A stretch of DNA of 64,000 nucleotides, from NCBI RefSeq assembly GCF_014174375.1, contig NZ_JABEQE010000002.1:1-64000 (forward strand). Direction: 5' to 3'. The notes under the pieces are model-generated. The model ran no database searches. It had not been told where the DNA came from and saw nothing but the letters and a program-made list of their open reading frames with translations. This DNA comes from Gluconacetobacter asukensis. GTDB taxonomy: Bacteria > Pseudomonadota > Alphaproteobacteria > Acetobacterales > Acetobacteraceae. Shown in pieces: positions 45,708 through 54,623 of the stretch; within the stretch, counting starts at the first letter, position 1, and each line of letters begins with the position of its first letter. Both the position numbers and the translations under genes were made by a program.

Positions 45708-47141
45708 TGGTTCGCGCATGCCATTGGTCATGGCCGGCACCAGATGATTCATCAGATATTGCATGATGGTACGGCGGCCGACATGGATATCGGCTTCGAC
45801 CGGCATGCCGGGCTGCGCGTGGAAGAAAGGCGGCACGCCATGCAGCGTGTACCGATCGACCCGCACCCGCGCGCGGTAATAGGCGTCCATCCCGCCGGCG
45901 GCATCGGCCGGCTGGGCCGGGGCCGGCGATCCCGGGGCGCCGCGCCCACTTTCACCGGGGGCGAAGGAATCCGCGCTGATGACGCGCACCACGCCTTCGG
46001 CCCCGCCATACTGAGTGTACGGGAAGGTCGCGAATTTCAGCAGCACATGGTCCCCCGGCCGGATGAAGCCGACATCGGAGCCCCGGATCGCCGCCTCGAC
46101 CTCCAGCCCGCTATCGACCGGCACCAGGGTCATCAACTGCGTGCCCGACTGCATCACCGACCCCACGGACAGGGCGGCGATGCCCAGCACCACGGCGTCG
46201 CGATCGGCGCGCATCACCACCATGCTGTGCCGCAGCCCGGCCTTGCGGGATTCGTCGCGCGCGTCGGCCAGATGGTGCTGGGCGGTGGCCAGATCCTCAT
46301 AGACCGTGGCCTTCCAGTTCTGGGCGAAGCCGTCGCGTTCGGCCGTCACGGCCTCCAGCTTGGCGCGGGCGCTGTCGGCGGCCTGATGGGCGGCAATCTG
46401 GGCGCGCTCGACCTCCATCAGGTCGTTCTGCGCCGAGAGCGTGGACAGGCGGCTGCCCACCTGGTCGCGTTGCAGGCGCTGGCGCATGGCAAGCACGTCG
46501 GCCGCCACGCGGGCACGGGCGCCATACATCGCGGCATCGGCCAGATTGCCCTGCATGTCGCTGCGCGCCCCGGCAATCTGCTTGTCGTAATTCTCGATCC
46601 GGGCGGTCAGTTCGGCCCGCCGCCGCGCGAAGGCCGCAGCTTCCTGCATCGCGGCCGGGTCGCCGGGGTTGGGCGCATACTCCCGCCCGTCGGCCTCGGC
46701 CGTCAGGCGCGCCACCTGGGCGGCGTAGGCATCGGCCTGCTGGCCCATGTCCTCGACATCCGCGCCGGTCACGGTCGGGTCCAGCCGGGCCAGAATCTGG
46801 CCCTTGTGGACGAAATCGCCCTCATGCACGTCGATGGTGCGGATGATCGCGGTTTCCAGCGGCTGGACCACCAGCGTCGCTTCGGTGGAGACCATCCGCC
46901 CCTGCGCCGTCACCACCTGGTCGAGCGGGAAGACCGACATCACGATCACGCCCACGATCGCCAGGGCCGAGACGACCCAGACCAGATAGAGCGCCGAGGC
47001 GGTGGGCGGCAGGTCGATCAGCGCCAGGCTGGGCGAATGGAATTCCAGCAGGGCGCGCGGCATGTCGCGGTCGGCGGTCTCGGGCAGGACATAGGCTTCG
47101 ACCGCGTCGGAATCGGGCGGCACCAGGGGGGTGGCGGTCAT
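45705..47141 (-). CDS. type I secretion membrane-fusion protein (HlyD family)
   Basis: This 478-residue periplasmic adaptor links an inner-membrane ABC exporter to an outer-membrane TolC channel. It has one N-terminal transmembrane helix (ALYLVWVVSALAIVGVIVMS, about 49-68), a lipoyl-like half (VVQPLETAIIRTIDVHEGDF), a long helical hairpin (about 125-310), the returning lipoyl half, and a beta-barrel C-terminus (GMPVEADIHVGRRTIMQYLM). It overlaps the ABC gene by 4 nt. No TolC gene is in the window. Its TAA stop forms the end of repeat copy D. Confidence 0.92.
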   Translation of the reverse strand: MTATPLVPPDSDAVEAYVLPETADRDMPRALLEFHSPSLALIDLPPTASALYLVWVVSALAIVGVIVMSVFPLDQVVTAQGRMVSTEATLVVQPLETAIIRTIDVHEGDFVHKGQILARLDPTVTGADVEDMGQQADAYAAQVARLTAEADGREYAPNPGDPAAMQEAAAFARRRAELTARIENYDKQIAGARSDMQGNLADAAMYGARARVAADVLAMRQRLQRDQVGSRLSTLSAQNDLMEVERAQIAAHQAADSARAKLEAVTAERDGFAQNWKATVYEDLATAQHHLADARDESRKAGLRHSMVVMRADRDAVVLGIAALSVGSVMQSGTQLMTLVPVDSGLEVEAAIRGSDVGFIRPGDHVLLKFATFPYTQYGGAEGVVRVISADSFAPGESGRGAPGSPAPAQPADAAGGMDAYYRARVRVDRYTLHGVPPFFHAQPGMPVEADIHVGRRTIMQYLMNHLVPAMTNGMREP

Positions 47142-49375
47142 GGCGCGTCCCCCTCGGCCAGCATCGCCGCCGGATGGGCGTGCGCGTGCGCGCCCGATTC
47201 ATGCCGGTTCTGTTGCAGCCATAGCGCGCGATAGATCGCGCAGCGCTCCAGCAGGACCGCATGCGGGGCGATATCGACCACCTGCCCCCGGTCCATGACG
47301 CAGATCCGGTCGCAATCGACCAGCGAGGACAGGCGGTGCGAGACGATGACCATGGTGCGCCCGCGCGCGATACGTTGCAGGTTGGCGTTGACCACGGCCT
47401 CGCTCTCCGGGTCCAGGGCCGAGGTCGCCTCGTCCAGGATCAGCAGTTTCGGGTCGCAGATCAGCGCGCGGGCAATGGCCAGCCGCTGCCGCTGGCCGCC
47501 CGAGATGTTGGTCGATCCTTCCTCGATCCAGGTTTCGTACCCGGCCGGCATGCGCTCGATGAATTCCTCGGCCCCCGCCAGCCGGGCAGCCCGGATCACG
47601 TCATCCAGCGTCAGGCCCGGCCGCCCGGCGGTGATGTTGTCGCGCACGGTGCCCCGGAACAGGAAATTGTCCTGCAGCACCACGCCGAGCGAGCGGCGCA
47701 GATGGGTCAGGTTGATCTCACGCAGGTCCACCCCGTCCAGCCGCAGATAACCGGTATAGGACCGGCTGACGCCCTGGAGCAGGCGGGTGATGGTGGATTT
47801 GCCCGACCCGCTGCGCCCCACCAGCCCCAGCGTGCTGCCCGCCGGAATATCGAAGCTGACACCCGACAGGGCGCGCGTGGTGGCGCCGGGATAGGAGAAA
47901 TAGACCTCCTGGAACGACAGGGCGCCCCGGATGACCGGGCGCAGGCCGGTCGTCAGGGCCTGGCGCTCGGTCGGCTGGTTCAGCACATGGCCGGCCTCGG
48001 CCAGCGCGGTGCGTACCTCGCTGAAATCGTCCAGCAGCCGCGCCAACCCCACCAGCGGCGACGCGACACGGCCGCCTAGCATCATGAAGGCCATCAGCGC
48101 CCCGGCACCCATGTCGCCGCGATGCGTCAGGATCAGCCACGCCCCCACCAGCAGGACGCCGCGACTGATGAAAAGCTCGAACGGCTGGGCCACGGTCGCG
48201 GCCATGTTGCCCATGCGCCCCGCCGCCAGCCCCCACAAGGCGGCCTCCGCCGAGCGTTCGTCCCATAGCTGGCGCCGTGTCTGTTCCAGCGCCAGCGTCT
48301 TGACGGTGCGGATTCCGGCTACCGTTTCATACAACACGGCGCCACGCCCCATGTCGGCGGCCATCTTGCGCCCGACCAGTTGCCCGACCGGCCGCATGAA
48401 ACCGAACACCACCAGGCCGATCATCCCGGCGGCGCCAATGGTCATCCAGGCCATGGGCGGGCTGAAATAGAACAGGAACGGCAACACGACGACCAGCGTG
48501 AACAGGTCCAGCACCGTGTTCATCAGCTTGCCGGTCATGAAATCGCGCACCCTGTAGATGGCGGATACGCGACCGATCACCTGCCCGGCCTGCTCGCGCT
48601 CGAAGAATTCCAGCGGCAGGGACAGCAGCCGGTCGAACACCAGCAGCGAGATCCTGGTATCCAGCCGCGTCGTCACCACCAGCGCCAGTTCCCGCCGCGC
48701 ATAGGTCAGCAGGATTTCGTAGAAGCTCATCACGCCCAGGATCGCCGAAACCGAGATCAGGGTGGCGAAGGAGTGATAGCTCACCACCTTGTCGATCACC
48801 TGCATGACGATCAGCGGCGGGAAGATCGCCAGCACGCTCAGCACCATCGAGGCCAGCAGGATGTCGCGCATCATCCGCTTCTCGCGCAGCACCATGCGGC
48901 CCAGCCACGCGGCGTCGATCGGCGCGTCGGCCTCGCTCTGGTCGCGGCGGCGCTTGACCAGCAGCACGTCGCCCGTCCAGACCTGCGCCAGGCGCAGTTC
49001 GTCCAGCGGTACGGGGGGCGTGCCTTCATCACCCAGCGGGTCGCGCAGCCAGACGACGCCACGATCGGGGTCGCCCGCCACCATCAGCCCCGCCGAGCCG
49101 TCACGGAACATCAGCACCATGGGCGGCACGCTGCGCAACCGCACCAGGTCACGCCAGCGCAGGCGCATGCCGCGCGCCACCGCGCCATGCTCGTTCAGCC
49201 AGCGCGCCAATGAAGCCGGTGAGGGTGTGACCTCGCCGGGTTCGGCGATGAAATCGCGCACATCCATCGACAGGCCATGGAAGCGTGCCGCCGCAATCGC
49301 CGCATACAGGCGGATCATCGTCGGCGTCGGCCGCGCCCCTGTCTCCTGATCTGCCCCCTGATCTGGCTGCGCCAC
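47138..49375 (-). CDS. type I secretion ABC transporter with degenerate C39-like domain
   Basis: The 745-residue exporter has a peptidase-C39-like N-terminal domain (about 20-145, LARWLNEHGAVARGMRLRWR, PPMVLMFRDGSAGLMVAG) in which the catalytic cysteine is missing, as in HlyB-type exporters of unprocessed RTX-like substrates. A six-helix membrane domain (about 165-450) follows, then an ATPase with GLVGRSGSGKSTITRLLQGV, NISGGQRQRLAIARALICDP and LLILDEATSALDPES. The substrate gene is not evident nearby. With glycosyltransferases downstream, the secreted protein may be glycosylated; this is inference. Confidence 0.93.
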   Translation of the reverse strand: MAQPDQGADQETGARPTPTMIRLYAAIAAARFHGLSMDVRDFIAEPGEVTPSPASLARWLNEHGAVARGMRLRWRDLVRLRSVPPMVLMFRDGSAGLMVAGDPDRGVVWLRDPLGDEGTPPVPLDELRLAQVWTGDVLLVKRRRDQSEADAPIDAAWLGRMVLREKRMMRDILLASMVLSVLAIFPPLIVMQVIDKVVSYHSFATLISVSAILGVMSFYEILLTYARRELALVVTTRLDTRISLLVFDRLLSLPLEFFEREQAGQVIGRVSAIYRVRDFMTGKLMNTVLDLFTLVVVLPFLFYFSPPMAWMTIGAAGMIGLVVFGFMRPVGQLVGRKMAADMGRGAVLYETVAGIRTVKTLALEQTRRQLWDERSAEAALWGLAAGRMGNMAATVAQPFELFISRGVLLVGAWLILTHRGDMGAGALMAFMMLGGRVASPLVGLARLLDDFSEVRTALAEAGHVLNQPTERQALTTGLRPVIRGALSFQEVYFSYPGATTRALSGVSFDIPAGSTLGLVGRSGSGKSTITRLLQGVSRSYTGYLRLDGVDLREINLTHLRRSLGVVLQDNFLFRGTVRDNITAGRPGLTLDDVIRAARLAGAEEFIERMPAGYETWIEEGSTNISGGQRQRLAIARALICDPKLLILDEATSALDPESEAVVNANLQRIARGRTMVIVSHRLSSLVDCDRICVMDRGQVVDIAPHAVLLERCAIYRALWLQQNRHESGAHAHAHPAAMLAEGDAP

Positions 49376-49446
49376 GGATCGTCCTTCGCTGGTCCTGATG
49401 GCACGATCCTAGGACCGGAAAGACGAATGGACGGTTAATGGGGCCG

Positions 49447-49848
49447 CTAATGCCCGGACGCGTCCGCCGACAGGCGCCAGACGGGGCGATAACGCGCCAC
49501 GACCACGCGATTTTCCTCCAGCGCCTGCCGCGTTCCTTCGCGCAGGGCGGCGGGCACCACCACCATCACCCGCGCGAACCACGGGCGCTGGCCGGTCACG
49601 CGGGCACGAAACAAATCAGCCAGCATGGCGGCAATCGCGCCATCCGGCGTGCAGCAGACACAGTTCGCGCCATGACCGAAGGGCGTGGGGGCCGGCATGG
49701 CGACGATGCCCAGCCACTGACCGCCCTTGCCGCCGCCATCGCCCGCGCCTCCCACGCACAGCACCAGTGTCGCGCCATCGCCGGGCAGGTCGGCGAAAAT
49801 CGCGTCATCCACAAGGTCCAGTGCGATCAGCCCGTCACCGCGTTGCAT
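49447..49848 (-). CDS. small hypothetical protein with CxCC motif (CobW-like fragment?)
   Basis: The ATG at 49848 has a strong GGAGGAG ribosome site. The 133-residue protein contains NCVCCTPDGAIAAMLADLFR with ARVTGQRPWFARVMVVV following, which resembles the metal-binding CxCC region of CobW/G3E GTPases and the helix after it. The nucleotide-binding P-loop half of those proteins is absent; a Gly-rich stretch (VGGAGDGGGKGGQWLG) stands in its place. It may be a reduced metal-binding relative. It is 71 nt upstream of the secretion ABC gene in the same direction. Confidence 0.6.
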   Translation of the reverse strand: MQRGDGLIALDLVDDAIFADLPGDGATLVLCVGGAGDGGGKGGQWLGIVAMPAPTPFGHGANCVCCTPDGAIAAMLADLFRARVTGQRPWFARVMVVVPAALREGTRQALEENRVVVARYRPVWRLSADASGH

Positions 49849-49968
49849 GATGCTCCTCCATGCCCGTTCTCGGCCATGATAGATGATCGGGCGCCCGCGC
49901 TGCAGACATACAAACTATTTAATTCATGGCCTTTCATTTTCATGGCCTGTTCACGCACGTCACAGGAC

Positions 49969-50808
49969 ATGAGCAGAATGAAGGACGCCCTCATGGTCGG
50001 CAGTACACTCCCCGCCCAGACGAACATGACGCGGGGCAGCCGCAGGGCGGCGGCCCTGCTCGCGATGGCCATGGTAACAATGCATGGCGCGGCCGCAGCC
50101 GACGGCGACGCCACCTCCCGGCCCACGCAATCGTCGCTGATCGTTTCCTACCGCAGCACGCCTGCCGGACGGCCGGCCCTGCTGCACACGTTGCGAGCCC
50201 GACTGGCACCCCGCCTGCATGCATTGCAGGCCGAAGGCAGACTGATGCATTACCGCATCCTGTTCAGCCGCCTAGCCGACGCGAATACGTGGGACGCGCT
50301 GCTGATCCTCGATTTCCGCACCGACGCGCAAGCAGCCTCCTGGCGGGCAGTCGATGCGGAAACACCGGCCGGGCTGGCCGCGACGGACCTGGCGCAGGTG
50401 ACAGCCGTGGAAAGCACCCCCTCCGATCCGGTCGGCAAGGGCGGCCCTGCCGATGATGGACCGGACCCGGTCTATATGGTGGTTCCCTATGATTATTTCG
50501 TGCCGACGAAGGACTACATCGCCTATGCCCGATCCTATGTCTTTCCGCAGACCGACGGGTGGATCGCGGCCGGCGCCCTGAATGCCTACCAGCTCTACAT
50601 CGCCCGCTATGGTGCCGGCCGAAACTGGATGTCGATGCTGGTGCTGGCCTATCACGGCGATAACGGGCTGGACCGGCGCAATGACGTCGTTGCCGCCACC
50701 CGCAAGGCCTTGAGCGCGAACCCCGACTGGGCGGCAAGGGCAACCGGAAAAGGCCATATCCGCACGGAGAAGGCCGCCATGATCGCTGATCTGATCGCCG
50801 GCGGCTGA
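49969..50808 (+). CDS. secreted protein of unknown function
   Basis: The ATG at 49969 (an alternative is 49978) gives about 279 residues. A signal peptide is likely, MTRGSRRAAALLAMAMVTMH with cleavage after GAAAA. The mature protein has two similar-looking halves, SLIVSYRSTPAGRPALLHTL with RILFSRLADANTWDALLILD, and later VYMVVPYDYFVPTKDYIAYA with YIARYGAGRNWMSMLVLAYH. This is reminiscent of a tandem ferredoxin-like or dimeric alpha-beta barrel fold. I do not recognise a family. It precedes a cytochrome c gene by 160 nt on the same strand. Confidence 0.7.
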   Translation: MSRMKDALMVGSTLPAQTNMTRGSRRAAALLAMAMVTMHGAAAADGDATSRPTQSSLIVSYRSTPAGRPALLHTLRARLAPRLHALQAEGRLMHYRILFSRLADANTWDALLILDFRTDAQAASWRAVDAETPAGLAATDLAQVTAVESTPSDPVGKGGPADDGPDPVYMVVPYDYFVPTKDYIAYARSYVFPQTDGWIAAGALNAYQLYIARYGAGRNWMSMLVLAYHGDNGLDRRNDVVAATRKALSANPDWAARATGKGHIRTEKAAMIADLIAGG

Positions 50809-50967
50809 ATCCCTTCGGGAAGATCCCCGGAAACGGCGGGTCCACGACAGTTCCGTATTCCATGAACGTTTTTTGAATATCATTCATGGTCTGGGCATAT
50901 GTTCTCGTGATGTCCGCCGCGCCCCTTTACACTTCCGGCACAAAAAGGGCCGAAAGGATAACGTGCG

Positions 50968-51399
50968 ATGTCGAAAAGAATGTTCCTGTTCCTGACCCTG
51001 TCGGCCCTGGCGGGCGGACTGCCGGTGATCGCCATGTCCGAAGCTGCGGAGACGTCGTTCGCCAATCTGGTGCAGCATGGCGATCGTTCGCGCGGCCGTG
51101 ATCTGGCGGACAGCATGTGTTCCGACTGTCATAATTTCGATCGTGGCGGCGCGGCAATGATCGGACCGAACCTCTATGCCGTACAGGGCCGGCCAGTCGC
51201 ATCCATGGCCGATTTCAATTTTTCGCCTGCCCTTCTGGCGCACAAACCGCAGGTCTGGACTGTCGACACGCTCTCCGCCTGGCTGAAGAACCCCGCCGCC
51301 TTCGCGCCGGGCACACGCATGGCGTTTGACGGCATCACGGATGATCGGGACCGGGCGGATATCGTGGCCTATCTGGAGAGCCTGTCCGACGGGAAATGA
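50968..51399 (+). CDS. class I cytochrome c, secreted
   Basis: The 143-residue protein has a signal peptide (MSKRMFLFLTLSALAGGLPV, IAMSEA) and one haem site CSDCH at about residues 51-55, with IGPNLYAVQGRPVASMADF and a probable axial Met in GTRMAFDGI. The C-terminal helix RDRADIVAYLESLS is typical of mitochondrial-like cytochromes c2. It would carry electrons in the periplasm. It converges on the cytochrome b561 gene, 10 nt away, and both may serve the redox cluster here. Confidence 0.92.
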   Translation: MSKRMFLFLTLSALAGGLPVIAMSEAAETSFANLVQHGDRSRGRDLADSMCSDCHNFDRGGAAMIGPNLYAVQGRPVASMADFNFSPALLAHKPQVWTVDTLSAWLKNPAAFAPGTRMAFDGITDDRDRADIVAYLESLSDGK

Positions 51400-51409
51400 T
51401 CCGCATCCG

Positions 51410-51952
51410 TCACCGGGGGCGGAGACGCGGCAGCATCCGCCCCAGCGTATCGTCGCGCCCCACCAGATGATGCCACAACGCGGCGCCGGCATGGCCGCAA
51501 GCCAGCACGATGATGGCCCAGGCGCCATAATGATGCAGCCAGGTCAGGGCATTATGCCAGGACCGATCCAGCCGGCAGGCGCCGCAGCTTATGTTGGCGC
51601 CAAAGACATAAAGCGGATGGGTGCCCGTCAATCGCCAGGCGACACCATCGATCACTTCGGCAATCAGCAGGCCGTATAAGAGCGCATGAACCCCCGGCAC
51701 CAGCCGGCCAGGCACGGGCGGCATACCGGCCCGGCGTGTCCAGCGCCAATACAGACGCACCAGAAGAAGCAGCGCGAATGCCACCCCGACACTGGTATGG
51801 ATATTGCGGGCCATCGTCTTCCATGCCGACCCGTACCAGCCCCAGCTTTCGCCCATGGCGAATTGCAGGATCACGATGGCGGCGGTGATCCAGTGCAGCC
51901 GGCGCGTCACAGGATCGTAGGAAAGAGAGGGAGGATTCTGCATCGTGATCAT
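51410..51952 (-). CDS. cytochrome b561 family membrane protein
   Basis: The 180-residue protein has four membrane helices with histidines placed for two haems b: RRLHWITAAIVILQFAMG, NIHTSVGVAFALLLLVR, HALLYGLLIAEVI and WLHHYGAWAIIVLACGHAGA. It can pass electrons between quinol and periplasmic partners. A CGAC pair in GANISCGACRLD is unusual. The start overlaps the end of the MauG-like gene by 4 nt (ATGA type), so it is the last gene of that operon. Confidence 0.9.
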   Translation of the reverse strand: MITMQNPPSLSYDPVTRRLHWITAAIVILQFAMGESWGWYGSAWKTMARNIHTSVGVAFALLLLVRLYWRWTRRAGMPPVPGRLVPGVHALLYGLLIAEVIDGVAWRLTGTHPLYVFGANISCGACRLDRSWHNALTWLHHYGAWAIIVLACGHAGAALWHHLVGRDDTLGRMLPRLRPR

Positions 51953-53220
51953 TTCGGTTGGACCGACGGAATCCGATAGCCATCGGTCAGGGTTTTCAAA
52001 AAGGCGACCAGGTCATCGACCTCGCGTTCCGACAGGATCGGCCTGCCGCCGCGTGTCTGGGCGGCGAAAGGCATGTCCGCACGGTCCACGTTTCCGCGCA
52101 GATCGGGCGGAAGCCCGTCATAGGGCAGCGCCGCATCCTGCCGCCCATACCATCGGCTGGGGTCGGTATCGCGGGTGATGTAGAATTCGACGACGTCGCG
52201 CAGGCTTTTCAGCGATCCGTTATGGAAGAAGACATGCCGGCTGGCGACGTTGCGCAGCGTCGGCGTCATGAACAGCCCGCAATAAGCCCGATTGGCCGGG
52301 TCGCGCGCCGGGGTCAGGTCGGTGCGCAGCGGGCCGCACAGCCCCATGTCGTAGCCCCCGTGGCCGGCCGGTGCGATATCCGGATTGGCGGGAATGCCGA
52401 TATCCTTGAAGAAGAAATCCGTGAACTGACCCACCGATGTCGCGCCGTCGCGTCCCGGCCCCTGGCCGGCGGTGTGGCATGATGCGCAGTTCGCACGGTC
52501 GGCATCGTTGAACAGCGCCATGCCCCGCTGTTCCTGCGCGCTCAGTGTCACCTGGCCGCGCGTATAGAAATCATATTTGCTGCTATAGGGATGAAAGGAC
52601 GTATCTTCATGCTGGAAGGCCGCCAGCGCCGTCCCCATCGCCTGGACCAGCCGATCGGGCGTGGCGAATATGTCCGCGCCGAATAATCTGGTAAATATTT
52701 GCACATAGTCCGGATTGCGCTGCACGCGCACGCGGACGGCCGCAAGGTCGGGGTTCGCCATTTCGAAAGGGGTGGTCAGCGGGCTGGCCGACTGAGCCGC
52801 CACCGACGCCATGCGACCATCCCAATCATAGCCGCCACCGGGGCCGCTGGCCGATTCATCCGGATTCTCCAAAGACACTGAGAAATCCGGATTTTCATCC
52901 CTGTATGTCAAGGTCGGAACGGCCCGGATTCCGGCCCGGTCCAGGGCCGCGCCCCCCATCTGCACCGGCCGGGCATTGGCGGGCGCATAATGATTGGCCG
53001 GATCATGGCAACTGGCGCAGGATTGCCGGCCTGAGGCCGATAGTCCAGGATCGAAGAATAACAGCCGGCCCAGCCGGGCGGCAGGCGACAGCCCGTCTGC
53101 CGCCCGCGCGGTGCCGGCGCCCCAGGGCAGGGTCAGCAGGGCGGCCAGCACGCACCACCCGGCGATCCGCCCGGCGGACCGGCTCGCCGCACCCATGCGC
53201 CCCGGCCCGCCTGCCATCAA
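51949..53220 (-). CDS. dihaem cytochrome c peroxidase/MauG family protein
   Basis: The 423-residue exported protein (signal peptide about residues 1-41) has two c-type haem sites, CASCH at about 68-72 and CASCH at about 245-249, each in the context usual for the CcpA/MauG family (LGRLLFFDPGLSASGRQSCA; NCASCHTAGQGPGRDG; MTPTLRNVASRHVFFHNGSL; LSEREVDDLVAFLKTLTDG). Family members reduce peroxide or oxidise protein side chains. It overlaps the phosphoesterase gene by 4 nt and b561 by 4 nt, so these three are translated together. Confidence 0.92.
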   Translation of the reverse strand: MMAGGPGRMGAASRSAGRIAGWCVLAALLTLPWGAGTARAADGLSPAARLGRLLFFDPGLSASGRQSCASCHDPANHYAPANARPVQMGGAALDRAGIRAVPTLTYRDENPDFSVSLENPDESASGPGGGYDWDGRMASVAAQSASPLTTPFEMANPDLAAVRVRVQRNPDYVQIFTRLFGADIFATPDRLVQAMGTALAAFQHEDTSFHPYSSKYDFYTRGQVTLSAQEQRGMALFNDADRANCASCHTAGQGPGRDGATSVGQFTDFFFKDIGIPANPDIAPAGHGGYDMGLCGPLRTDLTPARDPANRAYCGLFMTPTLRNVASRHVFFHNGSLKSLRDVVEFYITRDTDPSRWYGRQDAALPYDGLPPDLRGNVDRADMPFAAQTRGGRPILSEREVDDLVAFLKTLTDGYRIPSVQPK

Positions 53221-54500
53221 TGTGCCGCCAGGGCAAACATCCTGACCATCGGCACGACCGGCGTCTGCACGAACGAGCCATCGGCCGGCTGGGCCGCCGT
53301 TCCGTCATTGGCATGGCCGATATGCTCGGCGATGCCGAACGCATCTTCCATCGTGCGCAGCAGCGAATAGTGATTATAGGGCGTGTCGTCCTGCACGCCG
53401 CGCACACCGTGATTGGTGATCACCAGCGTGGGAATGCGTCCGCCACCCTGATTGACCACGCCCTTGTGCGGCTGCCCGGGAGCGACCGGATGATAGCCGC
53501 AGCAGCCCTGTACGCCGGCGCCACCGCTGTCATCCTCGTCGAACGTGACCACGATCGCCACATTCTTCTTCGACTTCCACTGAGGCGAAGCCTGGATATG
53601 ATCCACCAGGGTCTGGACATAATTGTCGCCTGTCGTCAGCAGCGGCGACGGTCCGTAGCCATGGCCCTTGCATTCCGGGTGGTCGTTCATGGGGCCGGAC
53701 GGACCATGATCGTCATGACACTGGTCAGGCACGAAATAGGCGAAACGCGGCAGCTCGCCCGTCGCCAGATCGTTGAAGAAGGCCTGCTCGCCGCGATTGT
53801 GCGCATGGAAATCCGCCGCCTCGCGGATATCGTCGAAATTGACCGACGGATTATGCTTGGACGCATACAAGCCGCGCACGTCGGCAGTGGTATCGTCCGA
53901 TGCCGGATAGGTGGGCATTTCCGGCATGCTTTCGCCGGTCTGCGGATTGGTGGGCATGCTCTGATTGTACATCGACCAGGAAATGCCAGCCTTGTTCAGT
54001 TGCGCGAAGAAATTCGGTCCCGTGAAGTGATGCGCGACATAGGCCTTGTTCTTCTTGATGCCGTTACAGGGCCGGTTCATCGGCGCCATATCCGGCTTGC
54101 CGGCCACGATCGCCTTGTCGGCGGGCAGCGCAGTGCCGTCGGCCTGGCAGTACCAGCCATCGTCATCCAGGACACCTTCCTGATCGCCGGCCATCATGGC
54201 GATATAGTTCGGTTCGCTGGGGTGGGTAATCCCGTAATAGGAAGTGGCCGAATTATAGGTCCGCGCCAGTTCCGTCATGTGGGGCGAGCTGGCCGGATCG
54301 GCACCGATGATTTCGCCATACTGGCGATTTTCCATCTCGATGACGATGATATTGTCGTAATGTGGCACGCCTTCCAGCACCGGAGCTGCGTGATGCGCGG
54401 CATGAGCCTGCTGGCCCGCCGCGAGCGCCGAAGTCACGAGCAGAGCAGCCCCGAGACGGCTGAAGATCGATCGCTTGGTCATGGCTACCTTGTTTTTCAT
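53217..54500 (-). CDS. secreted phosphoesterase family protein (AcpA/phospholipase C-like)
   Basis: An exported enzyme of the PF04185 phosphoesterase type, expected to cleave phosphomonoesters or phosphodiesters in the periplasm. The signal peptide is TKRSIFSRLGAALLVTSALA to QAHA. Core motifs are YDNIIVIEMENRQYGEIIGA, ATSYYGITHPSEPNYIAMMA, YFVPDQCHDDHGPSGPM and AIVVTFDEDDSGGAGVQGCC. Candidate starts are ATG codons at 54524, 54500 and 54482; the last has AAGG upstream and the best signal peptide. Acid phosphatase AcpA is the nearest named relative I can recall; the substrate is unknown. Confidence 0.88.
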   Translation of the reverse strand: MKNKVAMTKRSIFSRLGAALLVTSALAAGQQAHAAHHAAPVLEGVPHYDNIIVIEMENRQYGEIIGADPASSPHMTELARTYNSATSYYGITHPSEPNYIAMMAGDQEGVLDDDGWYCQADGTALPADKAIVAGKPDMAPMNRPCNGIKKNKAYVAHHFTGPNFFAQLNKAGISWSMYNQSMPTNPQTGESMPEMPTYPASDDTTADVRGLYASKHNPSVNFDDIREAADFHAHNRGEQAFFNDLATGELPRFAYFVPDQCHDDHGPSGPMNDHPECKGHGYGPSPLLTTGDNYVQTLVDHIQASPQWKSKKNVAIVVTFDEDDSGGAGVQGCCGYHPVAPGQPHKGVVNQGGGRIPTLVITNHGVRGVQDDTPYNHYSLLRTMEDAFGIAEHIGHANDGTAAQPADGSFVQTPVVPMVRMFALAAH

Positions 54501-54623
54501 TCGTGAAACACTGCCGGGGAGCATGTTTCCTTGCAGGATTCTATCATACCGCCCCGACCGGGCCGCCAGAAGGACGAAAACGTCCTTCCAGCATGAATTT
54601 TTTTGGAAATTATTGATTTGGAT

